Positions 5,722 through 12,434 of a stretch of DNA of 14,017 nucleotides are shown here, one piece after another. The stretch lies in NCBI GenBank assembly GCA_013697365.1, contig JACCXA010000240.1:1-14017 (forward strand). Reading direction: 5' to 3'. The position numbers were made by a program, and so were the translations under genes. The stretch comes from Chthoniobacterales bacterium. GTDB lineage: Bacteria; Verrucomicrobiota; Verrucomicrobiia; Chthoniobacterales; UBA10450. A model generated the notes under the pieces. That model was not told the origin of the DNA, did no database searches, and saw nothing but the letters and a program-made list of their open reading frames with translations. Each line of letters opens with the position of its first letter. The stretch's first letter is position 1.

Positions 5722-7116
5722 ATGATTAGAACAGAATCCTGGCGTGCCATGTATGAAGTGAATCGGGGACTGATTTTCGCTGTCATGTTGGCAGGAGGCG
5801 CTCTCCTTTGGACGCATTGGACAGCGCCGACGCCGGATCGTCGGCTTCAGTTAGGCGTGGTCCCGAACGACGAACCGGCGCAGCAGGCTATTACTCCGAT
5901 TGAGCGCTTCGATCCCAATGCCCGTGACGTTGATGGTCGGACCCCGCTGCTGAACGCAACGGAAGAGGGCGACAGCGTGCAAGTCGATCGCTTGCTTGCG
6001 GCCGGCGCGGACGTGGATCTGGCAGATGTAAAGGGCACCACACCGTTGATCGCGGTAGCGCAACGCGGCGATCTGGATCTACTGCGGAAACTCCTGGCCC
6101 GGTCAGCAAAGGTAGATTCTCGAGATGCGCTGGGATTGTCGGCGCTGCATCACGCGGTCGCGGCGGTGAAACCGGAGGTGGTGGAGATTCTACTTCCACT
6201 GCTGCCGAATGCGGGCAGCCCGACCGCCGACGGCCGTGATTTGATCGCAATGGCTTGCGAAACTGGGGACACCAGAGTTATGACGCCCATTTTCTTCCGC
6301 GCACCGTCCGATCTGGAATGGACGCCCCAGACCACTACGGCTTTGCAAGCTGCGCTGGCCGCCGAGAACAAAGAGCTGACCCGCCTGTTGCTCAGCCGGC
6401 ATCCGGCGCCGCCCGCAGTGGAAGGCGGGACCACACCTTTGCTGGCGTACGCGATTGCCACGGATGACCGCCTGGTTTTTGATGAACTCCTTTCCGCAGG
6501 CGCTGATCCGAACACCGTCCTACCCAAACCCACTGAGAAATCATTCGTTTCGCTGCTCACGAAAGAACACCTACGCGAGTACGTTCGCTCGGACGAGGGT
6601 GTGACCGTCCTGATGGTGGCGGCCGGTTTAGGCAAAAACGACTACGTCCGTGCCTTGCTTGCTGCCGGTGCTGACAAGAATTGCCAGACGCTCCGCCACA
6701 AGATGCTGGCCATCTACTTCGCTGCGAAAACCGGACAGGCGAAGCTGGTCCAAATGCTTCTCGGACGGGGGCCCGATCCGGATCAACTCCGCGTGGAAAT
6801 CTCTCTCACGACTCAGCGGGCGTCCATTATTAAGGATGGCGTTTCGATTCTGAAGACGCCGATCTCGACCGGGCGGAAAGGCTTCGACACGCCCGCCGGA
6901 GAGTTTGTCGTTACCCACAAGAAACGGAACCATCGCTCCTCTCTCTATCACGTCGCAATGCCATTTTTTCTGCGCCTGAACTGCGCGGACTTCGGGCTGC
7001 ATGCCGGCGCGGTGCCGAATTATCCGGCCTCGCATGGTTGCATCCGTTTACCGGCTGATGTTGCGCAGAAGATGTTTTCGGAGGTTCCGATCGGGACCAT
7101 GGTGACGATCAACTGA
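5722..7116 (+). CDS. Membrane-anchored ankyrin-repeat protein with C-terminal L,D-transpeptidase (YkuD) domain
   Basis: The 464-residue protein has three parts. Residues about 16-33 are a hydrophobic N-terminal anchor that would place the rest in the periplasm. Residues about 65-350 are ankyrin repeats, roughly seven or eight, some degenerate. Clear units are DGRTPLLNATEEGD with LLAAGADVDLAD, then KGTTPLIAVAQRGD, GLSALHHAV, GTTPLLAYAI with LLSAGADPN, and GVTVLMVAAGLGK with LLAAGADKN. Residues about 355-464 are a YkuD L,D-transpeptidase. The family's catalytic pattern is present as GLHAG (His427) and SHGCIRLP (His438, Cys440), with TPAGEF upstream. Such enzymes cross-link peptidoglycan through diaminopimelate or attach proteins to it. 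The ankyrin stack is a likely protein-binding arm. ATG 5722 gives the longest form; the ATG at 5749 (residue 10) would also keep the anchor. Neither has a clear ribosome site. It is followed by hemX after 89 bases. Confidence 0.92.
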   Translation: MIRTESWRAMYEVNRGLIFAVMLAGGALLWTHWTAPTPDRRLQLGVVPNDEPAQQAITPIERFDPNARDVDGRTPLLNATEEGDSVQVDRLLAAGADVDLADVKGTTPLIAVAQRGDLDLLRKLLARSAKVDSRDALGLSALHHAVAAVKPEVVEILLPLLPNAGSPTADGRDLIAMACETGDTRVMTPIFFRAPSDLEWTPQTTTALQAALAAENKELTRLLLSRHPAPPAVEGGTTPLLAYAIATDDRLVFDELLSAGADPNTVLPKPTEKSFVSLLTKEHLREYVRSDEGVTVLMVAAGLGKNDYVRALLAAGADKNCQTLRHKMLAIYFAAKTGQAKLVQMLLGRGPDPDQLRVEISLTTQRASIIKDGVSILKTPISTGRKGFDTPAGEFVVTHKKRNHRSSLYHVAMPFFLRLNCADFGLHAGAVPNYPASHGCIRLPADVAQKMFSEVPIGTMVTIN

Positions 7117-7191
7117 GCGGGCAGAGAAGGAAAACTTTCCCCGCTGAGGGGAGTCGGACGGGTAAGTTTGCCAAGGTTGAGCCGTGCTTTT

Positions 7192-7198
7192 AAGGTGG
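7192..7198 (+). promoter_or_regulatory. Ribosome binding site of hemX-like gene
   Basis: AAGGTGG lies 7 bases before the ATG at 7206. It is one of the few good Shine-Dalgarno sites in the window and fixes this start. The rest of the 89-base gap holds only a small TCCCC-GCTGA-GGGGA hairpin (7138-7152) without a T-run. Confidence 0.6.
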
Positions 7199-7205
7199 CG
7201 GCTCG

Positions 7206-7994
7206 ATGGATCGACTCTTCCTTGTCGCCTCTGCGCTTTGCTTTTTGCTGGCCGTTGTTCGGACGGTTTTGCTGATCCGCGGCGACGTTTTTCGGCCGGG
7301 GCGCTCTAATTTTCTTGCTATCGCCGGCGGGTTTGCGCTGCAAACCGCGTTTCTCTGGCTGCGCGGAAATGCGCTGGGCCGTTGCCCGCTAACGAACCTT
7401 TTTGAGGTCTTCATTTTCATGGCCTGGTCGGTGGCGTTGATCTACATGGTGATTGGGCCGACCTACCGTCTGTCATTGATGGGAGCCTTCACGGCTCCGC
7501 TGGTTCTTTTGATACAAACCTTTGCGCTGCTCGCGCCCATCGACCGCCCCAGCGTGGCGAAAATCGCCGTAAATCCATGGCTCGAGTTTCATGCTTCGAT
7601 GTCGATCGTCGCTTATGGCGCTTTCGCTTTGGCCTGCGTGGCTGGGCTTATGTATTTGCTGCAGGAACGGCAACTGAAGACACATCAGCTCCACTCCGTT
7701 TTTCATCATTTGCCGCCCTTGACCGATTTGTTTGCGGCCATCACCCGGCTGCTGTGGCTCGGGTTTGGCCTTTATACCGCCGGGCTCATCAGCGGCTTTT
7801 TCACGGGCCAGCCTCTGCCGCGATTAAAAATTGCCTGTGCGATCGCGGTCTGGCTTTTCTATGGCGCGCTCTTGCAAGGGCGTCATCTCTTCCGGCTCAC
7901 GCCCCGACACGTGGCGGTGCTTTGCGTGGTGGCTTTCAGTGCGGCGGTCTCGGTCCTTTGGGCGATCACGTTCGTATCGGAGAGGCCCGCGTGA
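7206..7994 (+). CDS. hemX: HemX/CcsA-family inner-membrane protein
   Basis: This 262-residue polytopic membrane protein has about eight hydrophobic segments across its length. It matches the cytochrome c assembly (CcsA/HemX) family through NLFEVFIFMAW (about 66-76) and NPWLEFHASMSIVAYGAFAL (about 123-142), then LMYLLQE. The WGxxWxWD heme-handling motif of true CcsA is not visible. Length and position directly before hemA fit HemX, which in Bacillus lowers the cellular amount of glutamyl-tRNA reductase. A role in heme handling or in regulating HemA is therefore inferred. The start is set by AAGGTGG 7 bases upstream. The stop lies 4 bases before the hemA ATG, so the two are very likely co-transcribed and coupled. 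Confidence 0.85.
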   Translation: MDRLFLVASALCFLLAVVRTVLLIRGDVFRPGRSNFLAIAGGFALQTAFLWLRGNALGRCPLTNLFEVFIFMAWSVALIYMVIGPTYRLSLMGAFTAPLVLLIQTFALLAPIDRPSVAKIAVNPWLEFHASMSIVAYGAFALACVAGLMYLLQERQLKTHQLHSVFHHLPPLTDLFAAITRLLWLGFGLYTAGLISGFFTGQPLPRLKIACAIAVWLFYGALLQGRHLFRLTPRHVAVLCVVAFSAAVSVLWAITFVSERPA

Positions 7995-7998
7995 TCGG

Positions 7999-9072
7999 AT
8001 GAAGCTTTTCTGCGTTGGCCTCAGCCATCACACCGCGAACGTCGAGACGCGCGAACGTTATGCGCGAAAAAGCGACGAGGCCCTGTGCGAAGAGACCGGT
8101 TGCGCCGAAGCGCTCCTCCTCTCAACCTGCAATCGGGTCGAGGTCTACGGAGTCGCAGACCGCGCGATTGAGAACGATCGGTTTGCGCACTATCTGACGA
8201 CGAAGGATGCGGCGGCTCCGCCGAATGATTTAACCGCCTTCTATCGCTACGAGGGTGACGAATGCCTGCGGCATCTCTTCCGCGTCGCCTCTGGTCTTGA
8301 TTCCATGGTGGTCGGCGAGACGGAGGTGCTCGGGCAAAGCAAACAAGCTTACGAAACCGCGCGCACCAATGGGAATGCGGGGCCATGCCTCCATCGCCTC
8401 TTTCAACGTGCCTTCCGCGTCGCAAAACAGGTCCGAACTCACACGGATATCACACGGGGTGCGGTTTCGGTTGGGTCGGTCGCGGTGGAGCTGGCCGGGA
8501 AAATTTTTGGCGAACTGAGCCGCCGGAAAGTGCTCGTCCTGGGCGCGGGTGAGACCAGCGAACGCACCGCTCGCGCTCTCGTCTCGAGGGGGGTGACCGA
8601 TCTTCGCGTTTCCAACCGCTCCGGCGTGCGCGCTGAAAGCCTGGCGGCATTGGTGGGAGGACGGGCTGTTCCTTTCGCCGGCTGGGAGGAGCAATGCCGC
8701 GAGATTGATATCCTCATTTCATCCACCGCCGCGGACGAGCCGCTCCTGACCCGCGAGGCGCTGGCGCCGATTCTAAGCGAACGCTGGGATCGGCCGCTCT
8801 TCATCATCGACATCGCTGTGCCGCGTGATGTCGCGCCGGACGTGAATGAAATGGAAGGCGTCTTCCTTTACGACATCGACTCCCTGCAATCCATTGCCGA
8901 GCAATCGCTCGCTCTCCGCCGGCAACAGGTGGCGATCGGCGAGCAGATCATTGCGGAACATGTCGCGGATTTTGGGGCGTGGCTGCGGCGTGCCACAACC
9001 GCGCCACGCCGGAGCGGCGATGCCGCGCATCCCCCTCTCACCGAAGCTCCGTTGCGTACTTCTGAGTCGTGA
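7999..9072 (+). CDS. hemA: Glutamyl-tRNA reductase, C-terminally short
   Basis: HemA reduces glutamyl-tRNA to glutamate-1-semialdehyde, the first committed step of C5-pathway tetrapyrrole synthesis. Seen in order are GLSHHTANVETRE (7-19), LLLSTCNRVEVY with catalytic Cys44, FRVASGLDSMVVGETEVLGQ (94-113), the NADPH-binding VLGAGETSE (180-188), SNRS (205-208), and IDIAVPRDV with YDID (about 270-293). The start is the ATG at 7999; upstream codons in this frame overlap hemX and do not look like HemA. The protein is only 357 residues, against about 420 in typical members. It ends in a disordered Pro/Ser/Ala tail after the long helix near residue 330, so most of the C-terminal dimerisation domain is missing. 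The last four bases overlap hemC as GTGA. Confidence 0.96.
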   Translation: MKLFCVGLSHHTANVETRERYARKSDEALCEETGCAEALLLSTCNRVEVYGVADRAIENDRFAHYLTTKDAAAPPNDLTAFYRYEGDECLRHLFRVASGLDSMVVGETEVLGQSKQAYETARTNGNAGPCLHRLFQRAFRVAKQVRTHTDITRGAVSVGSVAVELAGKIFGELSRRKVLVLGAGETSERTARALVSRGVTDLRVSNRSGVRAESLAALVGGRAVPFAGWEEQCREIDILISSTAADEPLLTREALAPILSERWDRPLFIIDIAVPRDVAPDVNEMEGVFLYDIDSLQSIAEQSLALRRQQVAIGEQIIAEHVADFGAWLRRATTAPRRSGDAAHPPLTEAPLRTSES

Positions 9073-10037
9073 GGCAGCGCCTCGTGCTGGGCACGCGTGG
9101 GAGCGAACTAGCTCGCGCACAGACGGCCATGGTGGAACAGGCGTTGCGCGTGGTTGAACCGGAATTGGAAATCGCAATTCAGGTCATCACGACCCGCGGG
9201 GACGAGAAGGGTGACGCAATTTTGCGACTTGCAGCGTCGAGAGAAGAGCAAGGTAAAACCCGGCGCGACGGGAGAAAGGGGCTGTTCACGCACGAGATCG
9301 AGCGTGCCCTGCTCGATCGTGAAATTGATGCCGCCGTCCATAGCGCGAAAGATTTGCCGAGCGACATGGATGACCGACTCCGAATCGTGGCGGTCTTGCC
9401 GCGGGCTCCTGTCGAGGACGTTTTGATAAGCAAGGGGCCGGGCGGTCTCGCTGCTCTTCCCCAGGGCGCAGTCGTTGGGACAGGCAGTATTCGCCGCCTG
9501 TATCAGCTACGATGGAATCGGTCGGACTTAGGGACCTTCGATTTGCGCGGTAATGTGCCGACACGACTGCGGAAACTGGAGGAGAACCCGTGGGAAGCGA
9601 TCATTCTCGCCCGGGCTGGAATCGAGCGCCTCGGCTACACGCTCTGGTCGCGCGGAATCCGTTTCGGGAGCCGGGACTTCCATGCGGAAATTCTCAATCA
9701 GGAATCGTTTCTGCCCGCCGGGGGACAAGGCATTGTCGCAATCCAGGTCCGAAGCGATGACCGGCGAGCAGCGGCCCTCGTGGAGCGCATCAGTCACGCT
9801 GAAACGCTGTCTTGTCTGGCCGCTGAACGCGAATTTCTGCGCCTGCTGGAGGGCGACTGTGATACGCCGGTGGGAACGCTGGCCACCATCACTGCAGATG
9901 TGATGACGCTGCGCGCACATATCTTCGATGAAGATCATGTCGAACCGAAACGTGGCTCGCTCGACAGCCCGGCCGGTTCGCCGCTGGATCTGGCTCAGAA
10001 TCTGTGGAGACAACTTTATGGCAGAGAAAAAAAATAG
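9069..10037 (+). CDS. hemC: Hydroxymethylbilane synthase (porphobilinogen deaminase)
   Basis: HemC joins four porphobilinogens into hydroxymethylbilane on a covalently bound dipyrromethane cofactor. The 322-residue protein shows LGTRGSELARAQ (7-18), KGLFTHEIE (70-78), AAVHSAKDLPSD with catalytic Asp95, the substrate-binding TGSIRR (138-143), LRGNVPTRL (159-167), and PAGGQG (216-221). The cofactor cysteine is Cys264 in EGDCDTPVG. A charged insertion at about residues 55-69 before the KGLF motif is slightly longer than usual. The start is GTG 9069, sharing GTGA with the hemA stop; the family start motif begins only four residues later, so no other start fits. The 3' end overlaps cobA-hemD by 20 bases. 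Confidence 0.97.
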   Translation: MRQRLVLGTRGSELARAQTAMVEQALRVVEPELEIAIQVITTRGDEKGDAILRLAASREEQGKTRRDGRKGLFTHEIERALLDREIDAAVHSAKDLPSDMDDRLRIVAVLPRAPVEDVLISKGPGGLAALPQGAVVGTGSIRRLYQLRWNRSDLGTFDLRGNVPTRLRKLEENPWEAIILARAGIERLGYTLWSRGIRFGSRDFHAEILNQESFLPAGGQGIVAIQVRSDDRRAAALVERISHAETLSCLAAEREFLRLLEGDCDTPVGTLATITADVMTLRAHIFDEDHVEPKRGSLDSPAGSPLDLAQNLWRQLYGREKK

Positions 10038-11544
10038 CGGGCGGTGCTACCTCGTCGGTGCGGGTCCGGGGGATCTCGGCCTGGTGACACTGCGTGCGAA
10101 GGAGTGCATTCAGAAGGCGGAGGTGATCGTCTACGATTACCTATGCAATCCCGAGATGCTGAATTGGGCTCCGGAGGCCGCTGCGAGGATTTTCGCCGGA
10201 AAGAAAGCGGGAGCGCACACGCTCACACAGGAAGAGATCGACGCCCTCCTTGTCCAGAAAACGGGAGAGGGAAAACAAGTCGTTAGGCTAAAAGGCGGCG
10301 ATCCTTTCCTCTTCGGGAGGGGAGGGGAGGAAGCGCAGGCTTTAGCGAGAGCGGGTCTGCTCTTCGAGATCGTTCCCGGGATCACATCGGCGATTGCGGG
10401 GCCCGCCTATGCGGGTATCCCCGTGACTCATCGCGGGAGCAATTCCCACGTCACGTTCTTTACCGGTCATGAGGATCCGGCCAAGTCGGAAAGCTCGATC
10501 GACTTCAGCGCGCTGGCAAAACTGGGGGGCACTCAGGTGATGTTGATGGGCGTGGAACGGATTGCCGCGATCAGCCAGGAAATGCTGGCGAATGGGATGC
10601 GCCCGGACCTGCCCGTGGCGCTGGTTCGCTGGGCGACGACGGGCCGACAACAAACGCTGGTCGGTGACTTGCAAAATATTGCACAGCGCGTCGTGGAGCG
10701 TGATTTTTCAGCACCGGCGGTGGCGATCTTCGGCGAGGTGGTGAAGCTGCGTGGGGAGCTGAATTGGTTCGAAGGTCGTCCGTTGGCCGGCAAGAGGATC
10801 GTTGTTACGCGCTCGCGCACCCAGGCGGGGGTGTTAACCGAGCAGCTGCAGATCTTGGGCGCGGACGTGATCGAGTTGCCGACGATCCGGATTGAGCCGC
10901 CGACGGACCTCCGCGCCTTCGCCGAGCTGGTGCAGGATGCGCATGTCTACGACTGGATCGTCTTCACGAGTCCGAATGGCGTGAACGCGTTCTTCGATCT
11001 CTTTTACAAACTCTACAACGACGCGCGTGAAATTGGTGGTGCGAAGATCGCAGTGATTGGCCCTGCCACTGCGCAGCGCGTGAAAGATTTCCGGCTGCAC
11101 GTCGATTTGCAGCCGGATAAATTCGTCGCCGAGGCGCTCGTGTCCGAGTTCAAGAAACAGGGCGGCGTGGAAAACGTGCGGATTCTTCTCGCCCGTGCAG
11201 AAAAGGCCCGCGACGTGCTACCGAAAGAGCTCTCTGCCATGGGGGGAATTGTGGATGAAGGTCTCGCCTACCGAACTGTGCCCGAAACACGCGACGATAA
11301 CGGCGCGCGCAGCCGCTTGCTCGCGGAGGGAGCCGACATGATCACGTTCACGAGTTCATCGACCGTGGAGAACTTTCTAGCGCTCGGACTGCCCTGGCCG
11401 GAGGGGCTGCTGGTGGCCAGCATCGGTCCGATCACCAGCCAGACCGCCCGCGATTTCGGATTGAACGTCGATGTGGAAGCACGGCGGCATGATGTCCCGG
11501 GCCTGGTTGATGCCATTCGAAATTTTTACAAACGGAGACCCTGA
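10018..11544 (+). CDS. cobA-hemD: Bifunctional uroporphyrinogen-III C-methyltransferase / uroporphyrinogen-III synthase
   Basis: The 508-residue fusion has two enzymes. Residues about 8-248 are the SAM-dependent methyltransferase CobA/SUMT, which turns uroporphyrinogen III into precorrin-2 for siroheme and B12. It shows YLVGAGPGDLGLVTLRA (11-27), VVRLKGGDPFLFGRGGEE (88-105), VPGITSAIAGPAYAGIPVTHR (119-139) and VRWATTGRQQTLVG (203-216). Residues about 256-500 are HemD, which cyclises hydroxymethylbilane to uroporphyrinogen III. Supporting HemD features are GKRIVVTRS (258-266), FTSPNGVNAFF (316-326) and TFTSSSTVENF (443-453). The ATG at 10018 is chosen because SUMT homology starts just after it and GGAG lies about 9 bases upstream; the frame stays open further upstream only inside hemC. 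It overlaps hemC by 20 bases, so translation is probably coupled. The fusion puts the branch point of heme and siroheme/B12 synthesis in one protein. Confidence 0.96.
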   Translation: MAEKKNSGRCYLVGAGPGDLGLVTLRAKECIQKAEVIVYDYLCNPEMLNWAPEAAARIFAGKKAGAHTLTQEEIDALLVQKTGEGKQVVRLKGGDPFLFGRGGEEAQALARAGLLFEIVPGITSAIAGPAYAGIPVTHRGSNSHVTFFTGHEDPAKSESSIDFSALAKLGGTQVMLMGVERIAAISQEMLANGMRPDLPVALVRWATTGRQQTLVGDLQNIAQRVVERDFSAPAVAIFGEVVKLRGELNWFEGRPLAGKRIVVTRSRTQAGVLTEQLQILGADVIELPTIRIEPPTDLRAFAELVQDAHVYDWIVFTSPNGVNAFFDLFYKLYNDAREIGGAKIAVIGPATAQRVKDFRLHVDLQPDKFVAEALVSEFKKQGGVENVRILLARAEKARDVLPKELSAMGGIVDEGLAYRTVPETRDDNGARSRLLAEGADMITFTSSSTVENFLALGLPWPEGLLVASIGPITSQTARDFGLNVDVEARRHDVPGLVDAIRNFYKRRP

Positions 11545-11549
11545 CGACG

Positions 11550-12272
11550 ATGCCGGCCCCAACAGAGATCAAACTCGAGGCAGAATTTGCTTCCACCATG
11601 CAGCAGTTGGTGGCGGAGGCACAAAAGACAACTCCGTCTCCCGCCATCGGCCACGCCGGAATGGATCGCGCTGCGCCCGATCGACTCGCCAAAGAAGTCG
11701 CAAATTTAGGGGAGCGGATTGCCGGCTTCGAAACAGCGATGTCGCAAGGCTTAAAGAATCTGACGAACGCGCTTCCGAAGGACGACCAAGACTTCGCGGG
11801 CAAATTGCAGCGTGTGGACGATCATCTGCTGGCGTTGCGGGATGCCGAGAGTCTGAATCAACGGCTCTTTAATTCACTCCACCAGGAGCTGAAAAGTTAC
11901 CGGGATAATTTCCTGCGTGAATCGCTGCAGAAGCCTTTCATTCGGGATTTGGTCGTCTTGTTCGATGATTTGAGCAGCGTGGCCGCGCAAATGGAATCCG
12001 CCTCCGCGGGAATGGAGCAGAGTAAAGTTTCGCAATGGAGTTCAAATCTGCAAAACTCCATCCATTCCTTGATGGAGATCTTGCACCGAATGGAAGTGAC
12101 CGAGATCGAGTCAAAAGAGGTGGTCGATCGCGCGTTCCACAAGGTGGTGAGTTACGAACCTGCTAATTTCGCGGAAGACGACGGCCGGATCGTGCTGCGA
12201 ATTAAGCGTGGCTTCATCTGGCGCGATCAGGTCCTGCGCCCGGAAGAAGTGGTCGCGAAGCGGTTCAGCTAG
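11550..12272 (+). CDS. grpE: GrpE-like nucleotide exchange factor
   Basis: GrpE proteins release ADP from Hsp70. This 240-residue protein has a long helical N-terminal half (about residues 1-128) with several charged coiled-coil-like stretches. After it come the GrpE-type segment LKSYRDNFLRESLQKPFIRDLVVLFDDL (in pieces: YRDNFLRE 117-124, KPFIRDLVVLFDDL 128-141) and a C-terminal beta domain ending GRIVLRIKRGFIWRDQVLRP (212-231), which matches the usual GY..rvLRPa.V end of GrpE. It is longer and more divergent than housekeeping GrpE (about 190-200 residues). It starts 5 bases after the cobA-hemD stop, with GGAG about 11 bases upstream. The next gene encodes Hsp70, which supports the assignment. 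It is probably a second, dedicated GrpE for that Hsp70. Confidence 0.82.
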   Translation: MPAPTEIKLEAEFASTMQQLVAEAQKTTPSPAIGHAGMDRAAPDRLAKEVANLGERIAGFETAMSQGLKNLTNALPKDDQDFAGKLQRVDDHLLALRDAESLNQRLFNSLHQELKSYRDNFLRESLQKPFIRDLVVLFDDLSSVAAQMESASAGMEQSKVSQWSSNLQNSIHSLMEILHRMEVTEIESKEVVDRAFHKVVSYEPANFAEDDGRIVLRIKRGFIWRDQVLRPEEVVAKRFS

Positions 12273-12386
12273 GCGCGTTCCACGGCGTTCGAGCGGCGCC
12301 TCGAATGAAGAACGACCTCCTGCCGCATTCGCAAAGCCGTCCAAATCCTCCGCGCTTCCGGCATGGAAGCTGCAACTGGAAAGAGG

Positions 12387-12405
12387 ACGTGATGCGGCAT
12401 CACGT
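12387..12405. promoter_or_regulatory. 19-bp palindrome in the Hsp70 leader
   Basis: ACGTGATGC and GCATCACGT are perfect inverted 9-mers around a single central G, ending 29 bases before the Hsp70 ATG. In the 162-base gap after grpE this is the strongest dyad. Dimeric repressor binding is the simplest reading; an mRNA hairpin is less likely because the loop would be one base. It does not resemble the CIRCE sequence. A weaker TTCGAG/CTCGAA hairpin lies at 12288-12305. No clear Shine-Dalgarno site precedes the gene; the last 24 bases are pyrimidine-rich. Confidence 0.5.
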
Positions 12406-12434
12406 GAGCAGCACTTCTCTCCTCTCTCACTCCC

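Noticed and set aside
7168..7196. TTGCCA-17-TAAGGT as a hemX promoter
   Set aside because: The -10 would overlap the ribosome site AAGGTGG, leaving almost no leader; the two cannot both work. The ribosome site is the better call.
12288..12305. TTCGAG/CTCGAA hairpin after grpE as a terminator
   Set aside because: The stem is only 6 bp and no T-run follows; at most it is a processing or stability hairpin.
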